A stretch of DNA of 64,000 bases from Rhododendron vialii (Eukaryota; Streptophyta; Magnoliopsida; Ericales; Ericaceae): contig NC_080566.1 of the NCBI RefSeq assembly GCF_030253575.1, positions 11,665,501 through 11,729,500 on the forward strand. Reading direction: 5' to 3'. The position numbers were made by a program, and so were the translations under genes. The notes under the pieces were generated by a model. The model was not told the origin of the DNA. It saw only the letters and a list, made by a program, of their open reading frames with translations, and did not search any database. This document shows positions 12,099 to 22,849 of this stretch, piece after piece. The first letter of the stretch is position 1, and the number at the start of each line of letters is the position of its first letter.

Positions 12099-12217
12099 GG
12101 GTGCGATCATACCAGCACTAATGCACCGGATCCCATCAGAACTCCGCAGTTAAGCGTGCTTGGGCGAGAGTAGTACTAGGATGGGTGACCCCCTGGGAAG
12201 TCCTCGTGTTGCACCCC
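12099..12217 (+). rRNA. 5S rRNA, unit 30
   Basis: 410-bp unit, same class as unit 27. Confidence 0.97.
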
Positions 12218-12508
12218 TTTTTCGTTTTTGTACGAAATACCTTCCCCGCCCCCCGTTCCCTTCTTTCATCAGGTCGCCGCAACTTCGGCTCATTCCGTCC
12301 GGATCTTCCCGGAGAGTTTTCGCTGCAGCGATTTTTCGAGCTGCGAGCCAAAATAGCCCCGTCAGCGGGCACGTTCGGCCGTAGCCATCCCTCCAACGGG
12401 ATACGGGGTCCGGCCGGCGAGACGTGGCCAAGAAAGCCAGAGATAGAGTGAGCCGTGCCCGACGGGGCCGAAAAATGGACCAAAAGAATTGAAAGCGGAG
12501 TGCCTATC

Positions 12509-12627
12509 GGGTGCGATCATACCAGCACTAATGCACCGGATCCCATCAGAACTCCGCAGTTAAGCGTGCTTGGGCGAGAGTAGTACTAGGATGGGTGACC
12601 CCCTGGGAAGTCCTCGTGTTGCACCCC
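12509..12627 (+). rRNA. 5S rRNA, unit 31
   Basis: 408-bp unit, same class as unit 29. Confidence 0.97.
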
Positions 12628-12916
12628 TTTTTCGTTTTTGTACGAAATCCCTTCCCCGCCCCCCGTTCCCTTCTTTCATCCGGTCTCCGCAACTTCGGCT
12701 CATTCCGTCCGGATTTTCCCGGAGAGTTTTCGCAGCGATTTTTCGAGCTGCGAGCCAAAATAGCCCCCTTCAGCGGGCACTCTCGGCCGTAGCCATCCCT
12801 CCAACGGGATACGTGGTCCGGCCGGCGAGACGTGGCCAAGAAAGCCAGAGATAGAGTGAGCAGTGCCCGACGGGGCCGAAAAATGAACCAAAAGAATTGA
12901 AAGCGGAGTGCCTATC

Positions 12917-13035
12917 GGGTGCGATCATACCAGCACTAATGCACCGGATCCCATCAGAACTCCGCAGTTAAGCGTGCTTGGGCGAGAGTAGTACTAGGAT
13001 GGGTGACCCCCTTGGAAGTCCTCGTGTTGCACCCC
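12917..13035 (+). rRNA. 5S rRNA, unit 32
   Basis: 411-bp unit; position 97 G to T; counterpart of unit 18, opening copy 2 of the large duplication. Confidence 0.96.
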
Positions 13036-13327
13036 TTTTTCGTTTTTGTACGAAATCCCTTCCCCGCCCCCCGTTCCCTTCTTTCATCCGGTCGCCGCAA
13101 CTTCGGCTCATTCCGTCCGGATCTTCCCGGAGAGTTTTCGCTACAGCGATTTTTCGAGCTGCGAGCCAAAATAGCCCCCTTCAGCGGGCACTCTCGGCCG
13201 TAGCCATCCCTCCAACGGGATACGGGGTCCGGCCGGCGTGACGTGGCCAAGAAAGCCAGAGATAGAGTGAGCCGTGCCCGACGGGGCCGAAAAATGGACC
13301 AAAAGAATTGAAAGCGGAGTGCCTATC

Positions 13328-13446
13328 GGGTGCGATCATACCAGCACTAATGCACCGGATCCCATCAGAACTCCGCAGTTAAGCGTGCTTGGGCGAGAGT
13401 AGTACTAGGATGGGTGACCCCCTGGGAAGTCCTCGTGTTGCACCCC
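13328..13446 (+). rRNA. 5S rRNA, unit 33
   Basis: 407-bp unit, counterpart of unit 19. Confidence 0.97.
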
Positions 13447-13734
13447 TTTTTCGTTTTTGTACGAAATCCCTTCCCCGCCCCCCGTTCCCTTCTTTCATCC
13501 GGTCGCCGCAACTTCGGCTCATGCCGTCCGGATCTTCCCGGAGAGTTTTCGCAGCGATTTTTCGAGCTGCGAGCCAAAATAGCCCCGTCAGCGGGCACGT
13601 TCGGCCGCAGCCATCCCTCCAACGGGATACGGGGTCCGGCCGGCGAGACGTGGCCAAGAAAGCCAGAGATAGAGCGAGCGGTGCCCGACGGGGCCGAAAA
13701 ATGGACCAAAAGAATTGAAAGCGGAGTGCCTATC

Positions 13735-13853
13735 GGGTGCGATCATACCAGCACTAATGCACCGGATCCCATCAGAACTCCGCAGTTAAGCGTGCTTGGG
13801 CGAGAGTAGTACTAGGATGGGTGACCCCCTTGGAAGTCCTCGTGTTGCACCCC
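13735..13853 (+). rRNA. 5S rRNA, unit 34
   Basis: 411-bp unit; position 97 G to T; counterpart of unit 20. Confidence 0.96.
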
Positions 13854-14145
13854 TTTTTCGTTTTTGTACGAAATCCCTTCCCCGCCCCCCGTTCCCTTCT
13901 TTCATCCGGTCGCCGCAACTTCGGCTCATTCCGTCCGGATCTTCCCGGAGAGTTTTCGCCGCAGCGATTTTTCGAGCTGCGAGCAAAAATAGCCCCCTTC
14001 AGCGGGCACTCTCGGCCGTAGCCATCCCTCCAACGGGATACGGGGTCCGGCCGGCGAGACGTGGCCAAGAAAGCCAGAGATAGAGTGAGCCGTGCCCGAC
14101 GGGGCCGAAAAATGGACCAAAAGAATTGAAAGCGGAGTGCCTATC

Positions 14146-14264
14146 GGGTGCGATCATACCAGCACTAATGCACCGGATCCCATCAGAACTCCGCAGTTAA
14201 GCGTGCTTGGGCGAGAGTAGTACTAGGATGGGTGACCCCCTGGGAAGTCCTCGTGTTGCACCCC
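14146..14264 (+). rRNA. 5S rRNA, unit 35
   Basis: 407-bp unit, counterpart of unit 21. Confidence 0.97.
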
Positions 14265-14552
14265 TTTTTCGTTTTTGTACGAAATCCCTTCCCCGCCCCC
14301 CGTTCCCTTCTTTCATCCGGTCGCCGCAACTTCGGCTCATGCCGTCCGGATCTTCCCGGAGAGTTTTCGCAGCGATTTTTCGAGCTGCGAGCCAAAATAG
14401 CCCCGTCAGCGGGCACGTTCGGCCGCAGCCATCCCTCCAACGGGATACGGGGTCCGGCCGGCGAGACGTGGCCAAGAAAGCCAGAGATAGAGCGAGCGGT
14501 GCCCGACGGGGCCGAAAAATGGACCAAAAGAATTGAAAGCGGAGTGCCTATC

Positions 14553-14671
14553 GGGTGCGATCATACCAGCACTAATGCACCGGATCCCATCAGAACTCCG
14601 CAGTTAAGCGTGCTTGGGCGAGAGTAGTACTAGGATGGGTGACCCCCTGGGAAGTCCTCGTGTTGCACCCC
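14553..14671 (+). rRNA. 5S rRNA, unit 36
   Basis: 411-bp unit, counterpart of unit 22. Confidence 0.97.
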
Positions 14672-14963
14672 TTTTTCGTTTTTGTACGAAATCCCTTCCC
14701 CGCCCCCCGTTCCCTTCTTTCATCCGGTCGCCGCAACTTCGGCTCATTCCGTCCGGATCTTCCCGGAGAGTTTTCGCTGCAGCGATTTTTCGAGCTGCGA
14801 GCCAAAATAGCCCCCTTCAGCGGGCACTCTCGGCCGTAGCCATCCCTCCAACGGGATACGGGGTCCGGCCGGCGAGACGTGGCCAAGAAAGCCAGAGATA
14901 GAGTGAGCCGTGCCCGACGGGGCAGAAAAATGGACCAAAAGAATTGAAAGCGGAGTGCCTATC

Positions 14964-15082
14964 GGGTGCGATCATACCAGCACTAATGCACCGGATCCCA
15001 TCAGAACTCCGCAGTTAAGCGTGCTTGGGCGAGAGTAGTACTAGGATGGGTGACCCCCTGGGAAGTCCTCGTGTTGCACCCC
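14964..15082 (+). rRNA. 5S rRNA, unit 37
   Basis: 411-bp unit, counterpart of unit 23; the two-unit gap relative to copy 1 follows it. Confidence 0.97.
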
Positions 15083-15374
15083 TTTTTCGTTTTTGTACGA
15101 AATCCCTTCCCCGCCCCCCGTTCCCTTCTTTCATCCGGTCGCCGCAACTTCGGCTCATTCCGTCCGGATCTTCCCGGAGAGTTTTCGCCGCAGCGATTTT
15201 TCGAGCTGCGAGCCAAAATAGCCCCCTTCAGCGGGCACTCTCGGCCGTAGCCATCCCTCCAACGGGATACGGGGTCCGGCCGGCGAGACGTGGCCAAGAA
15301 AGCCAGAGATAGAGTGAGCCGTGCCCGACGGGGCAGAAAAATGGACCAAAAGAATTGAAAGCGGAGTGCCTATC

Positions 15375-15493
15375 GGGTGCGATCATACCAGCACTAATGC
15401 ACCGGATCCCATCAGAACTCCGCAGTTAAGCGTGCTTGGGCGAGAGTAGTACTAGGATGGGTGACCCCCTTGGAAGTCCTCGTGTTGCACCCC
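15375..15493 (+). rRNA. 5S rRNA, unit 38
   Basis: 411-bp unit; position 97 G to T; counterpart of unit 26. Confidence 0.96.
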
Positions 15494-15785
15494 TTTTTCG
15501 TTTTTGTACGAAATCCCTTCCCCGCCCCCCGTTCCCTTCTTTCATCCGGTCGCCGCAACTTCGGCTCATTCCGTCCGGATCTTCCCGGAGAGTTTTCGCT
15601 GCAGCGATTTTTCGAGCTGCGAGCCAAAATAGCCCCCTTCAGCGGGCACTCTCGGCCGTAGCCATCCCTCCAACGGGATACGGGGTCCGGCCGGCGAGAC
15701 GTGGCCAAGAAAGCCAGAGATAGAGTGAGCCGTGCCCGACGGGGCAGAAAAATGGACCAAAAGAATTGAAAGCGGAGTGCCTATC

Positions 15786-15904
15786 GGGTGCGATCATACC
15801 AGCACTAATGCACCGGATCCCATCAGAACTCCGCAGTTAAGCGTGCTTGGGCGAGAGTAGTACTAGGATGGGTGACCCCCTGGGAAGTCCTCGTGTTGCA
15901 CCCC
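15786..15904 (+). rRNA. 5S rRNA, unit 39
   Basis: 410-bp unit, counterpart of unit 27. Confidence 0.97.
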
Positions 15905-16195
15905 TTTTTCGTTTTTGTACGAAATACCTTCCCCGCCCCCCGTTCCCTTCTTTCATCAGGTCGCCGCAACTTCGGCTCATTCCGTCCGGATCTTCCCGGA
16001 GAGTTTTCGCTGCAGCGATTTTTCGAGCTGCGAGCCAAAATAGCCCCGTCAGCGGGCACGTTCGGCCGTAGCCATCCCTCCAACGGGATACGGGGTCCGG
16101 CCGGCGAGACGTGGCCAAGAAAGCCAGAGATAGAGTGAGCCGTGCCCGACGGGGCCGAAAAATGGACCAAAAGAATTGAAAGCGGAGTGCCTATC

Positions 16196-16314
16196 GGGTG
16201 CGATCATACCAGCACTAATGCACCGGATCCCATCAGAACTCCGCAGTTAAGCGTGCTTGGGCGAGAGTAGTACTAGGATGGGTGACCCCCTGGGAAGTCC
16301 TCGTGTTGCACCCC
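16196..16314 (+). rRNA. 5S rRNA, unit 40
   Basis: 408-bp unit, counterpart of unit 28. Confidence 0.97.
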
Positions 16315-16603
16315 TTTTTCGTTTTTGTACGAAATCCCTTCCCCGCCCCCCGTTCCCTTCTTTCATCCGGTCGCCGCAACTTCGGCTCATTCCGTCCGGT
16401 TCTTCTCGGAGAGTTTTCGCAGCGATTTTTCGAGCTGCGAGCCAAAATAGCCCCCTTCAGCGGGCACGTTCGGCCGCAGCCATCCCTCCAACGGGATACG
16501 TGGTCCGGCCGGCGAGACGTGGCCAAGAAAGCCAGAGATAGAGCGAGCAGTGCCCGACGGGGCAGAAAAATGGAACAAAAGAATTGAAAGCGGAGTGCCT
16601 ATC

Positions 16604-16722
16604 GGGTGCGATCATACCAGCACTAATGCACCGGATCCCATCAGAACTCCGCAGTTAAGCGTGCTTGGGCGAGAGTAGTACTAGGATGGGTGACCCCCTG
16701 GGAAGTCCTCGTGTTGCACCCC
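16604..16722 (+). rRNA. 5S rRNA, unit 41
   Basis: 408-bp unit, counterpart of unit 29. Confidence 0.97.
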
Positions 16723-17011
16723 TTTTTCGTTTTTGTACGAAATCCCTTCCCCGCCCCCCGTTCCCTTCTTTCATCCGGTCTCCGCAACTTCGGCTCATTC
16801 CGTCCGGATTTTCCCGGAGAGTTTTCGCAGCGATTTTTCGAGCTGCGAGCCAAAATAGCCCCCTTCAGCGGGCACTCTCGGCCGTAGCCATCCCTCCAAC
16901 GGGATACGTGGTCCGGCCGGCGAGACGTGGCCAAGAAAGCCAGAGATAGAGTGAGCAGTGCCCGACGGGGCCGAAAAATGAACCAAAAGAATTGAAAGCG
17001 GAGTGCCTATC

Positions 17012-17130
17012 GGGTGCGATCATACCAGCACTAATGCACCGGATCCCATCAGAACTCCGCAGTTAAGCGTGCTTGGGCGAGAGTAGTACTAGGATGGGTG
17101 ACCCCCTGGGAAGTCCTCGTGTTGCACCCC
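17012..17130 (+). rRNA. 5S rRNA, unit 42
   Basis: 410-bp unit, counterpart of unit 30. Confidence 0.97.
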
Positions 17131-17421
17131 TTTTTCGTTTTTGTACGAAATACCTTCCCCGCCCCCCGTTCCCTTCTTTCATCAGGTCGCCGCAACTTCG
17201 GCTCATTCCGTCCGGATCTTCCCGGAGAGTTTTCGCTGCAGCGATTTTTCGAGCTGCGAGCCAAAATAGCCCCGTCAGCGGGCACGTTCGGCCGTAGCCA
17301 TCCCTCCAACGGGATACGGGGTCCGGCCGGCGAGACGTGGCCAAGAAAGCCAGAGATAGAGTGAGCCGTGCCCGACGGGGCCGAAAAATGGACCAAAAGA
17401 ATTGAAAGCGGAGTGCCTATC

Positions 17422-17540
17422 GGGTGCGATCATACCAGCACTAATGCACCGGATCCCATCAGAACTCCGCAGTTAAGCGTGCTTGGGCGAGAGTAGTACT
17501 AGGATGGGTGACCCCCTGGGAAGTCCTCGTGTTGCACCCC
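17422..17540 (+). rRNA. 5S rRNA, unit 43
   Basis: 408-bp unit, counterpart of unit 31; end of copy 2. Confidence 0.97.
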
Positions 17541-17829
17541 TTTTTCGTTTTTGTACGAAATCCCTTCCCCGCCCCCCGTTCCCTTCTTTCATCCGGTCTC
17601 CGCAACTTCGGCTCATTCCGTCCGGATTTTCCCGGAGAGTTTTCGCAGCGATTTTTCGAGCTGCGAGCCAAAATAGCCCCCTTCAGCGGGCACTCTCGGC
17701 CGTAGCCATCCCTCCAACGGGATACGTGGTCCGGCCGGCGAGACGTGGCCAAGAAAGCCAGAGATAGAGTGAGCAGTGCCCGACGGGGCCGAAAAATGAA
17801 CCAAAAGAATTGAAAGCGGAGTGCCTATC

Positions 17830-17948
17830 GGGTGCGATCATACCAGCACTAATGCACCGGATCCCATCAGAACTCCGCAGTTAAGCGTGCTTGGGCGAGA
17901 GTAGTACTAGGATGGGTGACCCCCTGGGAAGTCCTCGTGTTGCACCCC
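17830..17948 (+). rRNA. 5S rRNA, unit 44
   Basis: 410-bp unit that continues the two-unit alternation beyond the large duplication. Confidence 0.97.
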
Positions 17949-18239
17949 TTTTTCGTTTTTGTACGAAATACCTTCCCCGCCCCCCGTTCCCTTCTTTCAT
18001 CAGGTCGCCGCAACTTCGGCTCATTCCGTCCGGATCTTCCCGGAGAGTTTTCGCTGCAGCGATTTTTCGAGCTGCGAGCCAAAATAGCCCCGTCAGCGGG
18101 CACGTTCGGCCGTAGCCATCCCTCCAACGGGATACGGGGTCCGGCCGGCGAGACGTGGCCAAGAAAGCCAGAGATAGAGTGAGCCGTGCCCGACGGGGCC
18201 GAAAAATGGACCAAAAGAATTGAAAGCGGAGTGCCTATC

Positions 18240-18358
18240 GGGTGCGATCATACCAGCACTAATGCACCGGATCCCATCAGAACTCCGCAGTTAAGCGTGC
18301 TTGGGCGAGAGTAGTACTAGGATGGGTGACCCCCTGGGAAGTCCTCGTGTTGCACCCC
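18240..18358 (+). rRNA. 5S rRNA, unit 45
   Basis: 407-bp unit; private spacer changes TTTCACCCGG and TTTTTCCAGC. Confidence 0.97.
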
Positions 18359-18646
18359 TTTTTCGTTTTTGTACGAAATCCCTTCCCCGCCCCCCGTTCC
18401 CTTCTTTCACCCGGTCGCCGCAACTTCGGCTCATGCCGTCCGGATCTTCCCGGAGAGTTTTCGCAGCGATTTTTCCAGCTGCGAGCCAAAATAGCCCCGT
18501 CAGCGGGCACGTTCGGCCGCAGCCATCCCTCCAACGGGATACGGGGTCCGGCCGGCGAGACGTGGCCAAGAAAGCCAGAGATAGAGTGAGCGGTGCCCGA
18601 CGGGGCAGAAAAATGGACCAAAAGAATTGAAAGCGGAGTGCCTATC

Positions 18647-18765
18647 GAGTGCGATCATACCAGCACTAATGCACCGGATCCCATCAGAACTCCGCAGTTA
18701 AGCGTGCTTGGGCGAGAGTAGTACTAGGATGGGTGACCCCCTGGGAAGTCCTCGTGTTGCACCCC
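18647..18765 (+). rRNA. 5S rRNA, unit 46
   Basis: 408-bp unit; gene position 2 G to A (starts GAGTGCG). Confidence 0.95.
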
Positions 18766-19054
18766 TTTTTCGTTTTTGTACGAAATCCCTTCCCCGCCCC
18801 CCGTTCCCTTCTTTCATCCGGTCGCCGCAACTTCGGCTCATTCCGTCCGGATCTTCCCGGAGAGTTTTCGCAGCGATTTTTCGAGCTGCGAGCCAAAATA
18901 GCCCCCTTCAGCGGGCACTCTCGGCCGTAGCCATCCCTCCAACGGGATACGGGGTCCGGCCGGCGAGACGTGGCCAAGAAAGCCAGAGATAGAGTGAGCA
19001 GTGCCCGACGGGGCAGAAAAATGGACCAAAAGAATTGAAAGCGGAGTGCCTATC

Positions 19055-19173
19055 GAGTGCGATCATACCAGCACTAATGCACCGGATCCCATCAGAACTC
19101 CGCAGTTAAGCGTGCTTGGGCGAGAGTAGTACTAGGATGCGTGACCCCCTGGGAAGTCCTCGTGTTGCACCCC
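19055..19173 (+). rRNA. 5S rRNA, unit 47
   Basis: 408-bp unit; position 2 G to A, and position 86 G to C inside the C box. Confidence 0.94.
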
Positions 19174-19462
19174 TTTTTCGTTTTTGTACGAAATCCCTTC
19201 CCCGCCCCCCGTTCCCTTCTTTCATCCGGTCGCCGCAACTTCGGCTCATTCCGTCCGGATCTTCCCGGAGAGTTTTCGCAGCGATTTTTCGAGCTGCGAG
19301 CCAAAATAGCCCCCTTCAGCGGGCACTCTTGGCCGTAGCCATCCCTCCAACGGGATACGGGGTCCGGCCGGCGAGACGTGGCCAAGAAAGCCAGAGATAG
19401 AGTGAGCAGTGCCCGACGGGGCAGAAAAATGGACCAAAAGAATTGAAAGCGGAGTGCCTATC

Positions 19463-19581
19463 GGGTGCGATCATACCAGCGCTAATGCACCGGATACCAT
19501 CAGAACTCCGCAGTTAAGCGTGCTTGGGCGAGAGTAGTACTAGGATGGGTGACCCCCTTGGAAGTCCTCGTGTTGCACCCC
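19463..19581 (+). rRNA. 5S rRNA, unit 48
   Basis: 408-bp unit; changes at positions 19 (A to G), 34 (C to A) and 97 (G to T), the most altered gene of the core. Confidence 0.94.
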
Positions 19582-19870
19582 TTTTTCGTTTTTGTACGAA
19601 ATCCCTTCCCTGCCCCCCGTTCCCTTCTTTCATCCGGTCGCCGCAACTTCGGCTCATTCCGTCCGTATCTTCCCGGAGAGTTTTCGCAGCGATTTTTCGA
19701 GCTGCGAGCCAAAATAGCCCCCTTCAGCGGGCACTCTCGGCCGTAGCCATCCCTCCAACGGGATACGGGGTCCGGCCGGCGAGACGTGGCCAAAAAAGCC
19801 AGAGATAGAGTGAGCAGTGCCCGACGGGGCCGAAAAATGGACCAAAAGAATTGAAAGCGGAGTGCCTATC

Positions 19871-19989
19871 GGGTGCGATCATACCAGCACTAATGCACCG
19901 GATCCCATCAGAACTCCGCAGTTAAGCGTGCTTGGGCGAGAGTAGTACTAGGATGGGTGACCCCCTGGGAAGTCCTCGTGTTGCACCCC
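19871..19989 (+). rRNA. 5S rRNA, unit 49
   Basis: 408-bp unit; spacer has TTTTTCGCTTTTG and TCTTCTCGG. Confidence 0.97.
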
Positions 19990-20278
19990 TTTTTCGCTTT
20001 TGTACGAAATCCCTTCCCCGCCCCCCGTTCCCTTCTTTCATCCGGTCGCCGCAACTTCGGCTCATTCCGTCCGGATCTTCTCGGAGAGTTTTCGCAGCGA
20101 TTTTTCGAGCTGCGAGCCAAAATAGCCCCCTTCAGCGGGCACTCTCGGCCGTAGCCATCCCTCCAACGGGATACGGGGTCCGGCCGGCGAGACGTGGCCA
20201 AGAAAGCCAGAGATAGAGCGAGCAGTGCCCGACGGGGCAGAAAAATGGAACAAAAGAATTGAAAGCGGAGTGCCTATC

Positions 20279-20397
20279 GGGTGCGATCATACCAGCACTA
20301 ATGCACCGGATCCCATCAGAACTCCGCAGTTAAGCGTGCTTGGGCGAGAGTAGTACTAGGATGGGTGACCCCCTGGGAAGTCCTCGTGTTGCACCCC
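20279..20397 (+). rRNA. 5S rRNA, unit 50
   Basis: 408-bp unit; first member of three-unit repeat copy 1. Confidence 0.97.
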
Positions 20398-20686
20398 TTT
20401 TTCGTTTTTGTACGAAATCCCTTCCCCGCCCCCCGTTCCCTTCTTTCATCCGGTCGCCGCAACTTCGGCTCATTCCGTCCGGATCTTCCCGGAGAGTTTT
20501 CGCAGCGATTTTTCGAGCTGCGAGCCAAAATAGCCCCCTTCAGCGGGCACGTTCGGCCGCAGCCATCCCTCCAACGGGATACGGGGTCCGGCCGGCGAGA
20601 CGTGGCCAAGAAAGCCAGAGATAGAGTGAGCGGTGCCCGACGGGGCCGAAAAATGGACCAAAAGAATTGAAAGCGGAGTGCCTATC

Positions 20687-20805
20687 GGGTGCGATCATAC
20701 CAGCACTAATGCACCGGATCCCATCAGAACTCCGCAGTTAAGCGTGCTTGGGCGAGAGTAGTACTAGGATGGGTGACCCCCTGGAAAGTCCTCGTGTTGC
20801 ACCCC
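20687..20805 (+). rRNA. 5S rRNA, unit 51
   Basis: 410-bp unit; position 99 G to A; private spacer change TTTTCCCTGCAG. Confidence 0.96.
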
Positions 20806-21096
20806 TTTTTCGTTTTTGTACGAAATCCCTTCCCCGCCCCCCGTTCCCTTCTTTCATCCGGTCGCCGCAACTTCGGCTCATTCCGTCCGGATCTTCCCGG
20901 AGAGTTTTCCCTGCAGCGATTTTTCGAGCTGCGAGCCAAAATAGCCCCGTCAGCGGGCACGTTCGGCCGTAGCCATCCCTCCAACGGGATACGGGGTCCG
21001 GCCGGCGAGACGTGGCCAAGAAAGCCAGAGATAGAGTGAGCGGTGCCCGACGGGGCCGAAAAATGGACCAAAAGAATTGAAAGCGGAGTGCCTATC

Positions 21097-21215
21097 GGGT
21101 GCGATCATACCAGCACTAATGCACCGGATCCCATCAAAACTCCGCAGTTAAGCGTGCTTGGGCGAGAGTAGTACTAGGATGGGTGACCCCCTGGGAAGTC
21201 CTCGTGTTGCACCCC
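21097..21215 (+). rRNA. 5S rRNA, unit 52
   Basis: 408-bp unit; position 41 G to A. Confidence 0.96.
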
Positions 21216-21504
21216 TTTTTCGTTTTTGTACGAAATCCCTTCCCCGCCCCCCGTTCCCTTCTTTCATCCGGTCGCCGCAACTTCGGCTCATTCCGTCCGG
21301 ATCTTCTCGGAGAGTTTTCGCAGCGATTTTTCGAGCTGCGAGCCAAAATAGCCCCCTTCAGCGGGCACTCTCGGCCGTAGCCATCCCTCCAACGGGATAC
21401 GGGGTCCGGCCGGCGAGACGTGGCCAAGAAAGCCAGAGATAGAGCGAGCAGTGCCCGACGGGGCAGAAAAATGGAACAAAAGAATTGAAAGCGGAGTGCC
21501 TATC

Positions 21505-21623
21505 GGGTGCGATCATACCAGCACTAATGCACCGGATCCCATCAGAACTCCGCAGTTAAGCGTGCTTGGGCGAGAGTAGTACTAGGATGGGTGACCCCCT
21601 GGGAAGTCCTCGTGTTGCACCCC
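21505..21623 (+). rRNA. 5S rRNA, unit 53
   Basis: 408-bp unit, counterpart of unit 50. Confidence 0.97.
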
Positions 21624-21912
21624 TTTTTCGTTTTTGTACGAAATCCCTTCCCCGCCCCCCGTTCCCTTCTTTCATCCGGTCGCCGCAACTTCGGCTCATT
21701 CCGTCCGGATCTTCCCGGAGAGTTTTCGCAGCGATTTTTCGAGCTGCGAGCCAAAATAGCCCCCTTCAGCGGGCACGTTCGGCCGCAGCCATCCCTCCAA
21801 CGGGATACGGGGTCCGGCCGGCGAGACGTGGCCAAGAAAGCCAGAGATAGAGTGAGCGGTGCCCGACGGGGCCGAAAAATGGACCAAAAGAATTGAAAGC
21901 GGAGTGCCTATC

Positions 21913-22031
21913 GGGTGCGATCATACCAGCACTAATGCACCGGATCCCATCAGAACTCCGCAGTTAAGCGTGCTTGGGCGAGAGTAGTACTAGGATGGGT
22001 GACCCCCTGGAAAGTCCTCGTGTTGCACCCC
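21913..22031 (+). rRNA. 5S rRNA, unit 54
   Basis: 410-bp unit; position 99 G to A; counterpart of unit 51. Confidence 0.96.
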
Positions 22032-22322
22032 TTTTTCGTTTTTGTACGAAATCCCTTCCCCGCCCCCCGTTCCCTTCTTTCATCCGGTCGCCGCAACTTC
22101 GGCTCATTCCGTCCGGATCTTCCCGGAGAGTTTTCGCTGCAGCGATTTTTCGAGCTGCGAGCCAAAATAGCCCCGTCAGCGGGCACGTTCGGCCGTAGCC
22201 ATCCCTCCAACGGGATACGGGGTCCGGCCGGCGAGACGTGGCCAAGAAAGCCAGAGATAGAGTGAGCGGTGCCCGACGGGGCCGAAAAATGGACCAAAAG
22301 AATTGAAAGCGGAGTGCCTATC

Positions 22323-22441
22323 GGGTGCGATCATACCAGCACTAATGCACCGGATCCCATCAAAACTCCGCAGTTAAGCGTGCTTGGGCGAGAGTAGTAC
22401 TAGGATGGGTGACCCCCTGGGAAGTCCTCGTGTTGCACCCC
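22323..22441 (+). rRNA. 5S rRNA, unit 55
   Basis: 408-bp unit; position 41 G to A; counterpart of unit 52 and last regular unit. Confidence 0.96.
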
Positions 22442-22730
22442 TTTTTCGTTTTTGTACGAAATCCCTTCCCCGCCCCCCGTTCCCTTCTTTCATCCGGTCG
22501 CCGCAACTTCGGCTCATTCCGTCCGGATCTTCCCGGAGAGTTTTCGCAGCGATTTTTCGAGCTGCGAGCCAAAATAGCCCCCTTCAGCGGGCACTCTCGG
22601 CCGTAGCCATCCCTCCAACGGGATACGGGGTCCGGCCGGCGAGACGTGGCCAAGAAAGCCAGAGATAGAGCGAGCAGTGCCCGACGGGGCAGAAAAATGG
22701 AACAAAAGAATTGAAAGCGGAGTGCCTATC

Positions 22731-22849
22731 GGGTGCGATCATACCAGCACTAATGCACCGGATCCCATCAGAACTCCGCAGTTAAGCGTGCTTGGGCGAG
22801 AGTAGTACTAGGATGGTTGACCCCCTGGGAAGTCCTCGTGTTGCACCCC
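22731..22849 (+). rRNA. 5S rRNA, unit 56 (first edge unit)
   Basis: The gene still reads well but has position 87 G to T in the C box. The spacer behind it is 360 bp instead of about 290. It carries a 50-bp direct duplication (22906-22955 and 22956-23005) and an extra segment ending near 23092. Confidence 0.93.

Larger units (their letters stand above)
11691..12916 (+). repeat. Two-unit (818 bp) sub-repeat
   Basis: A 408-bp unit carrying TCCGGATTTTC and AAAATGAACC alternates with a 410-bp unit carrying ATCAGGTCGCC. The order is 11691, 12099, 12509, and again 16604, 17012, 17422, 17830. The repeated unit is 818 bp and is nested inside the larger duplication. Confidence 0.85.
7186..17829 (+). 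repeat. Large tandem duplication within the 5S array: 14 units (5731 bp) then 12 units (4913 bp)
   Basis: Units 7186-9643 match 12917-15374 at an offset of 5731 bp. Units 10462-12916 match 15375-17829 at an offset of 4913 bp. Shared rare variants mark the copies: CTACAGCG with GGCGTGACG in units 7186 and 12917, GAGCAAAAATAG in 8004 and 13735, and ATCAGGTCGCC in 10873 and 15786. Two units (9644-10461) are present only in the first copy. Confidence 0.88.
1..22730 (+). repeat. Homogeneous 5S rDNA tandem array (core)
   Basis: Fifty-five complete head-to-tail units, each a 119-bp 5S gene followed by a spacer, give unit lengths of 411, 410, 408 or 407 bp. A partial spacer occupies 1-218, so the array continues to the left. 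Within the gene the internal promoter is readable: A box at gene positions 50-64, intermediate element 67-72 and C box 80-90. Upstream there is a C at -1, a GC pair at -14/-13 and an AT-rich stretch at about -27 to -19 in place of the TATA-like box of other plants. A run of five T follows each gene as the Pol III terminator. Spacer length depends on two indels: a CTG triplet before CAGCGATTTTTCG and one base in the AGCCCC run about 45 bp further on. Short ORFs in these units are shadows, not genes. Confidence 0.98.
20279..22730 (+). repeat. Three-unit higher-order repeat, two copies of 1226 bp
   Basis: Units 20279, 20687 and 21097 recur as 21505, 21913 and 22323. Shared marks are CTGGAAAG inside the 5S gene of 20687 and 21913, and CATCAAAACTCC inside the gene of 21097 and 22323. 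Unit 19871 resembles the third member but lacks the second mark. Confidence 0.88.

Noticed and set aside
256-22705. Hundreds of 60-131 aa open frames on both strands in the 5S array
   Set aside because: They recur with the 5S unit, overlap the rRNA gene on both strands and change frame with spacer indels; they are shadows of the repeat.
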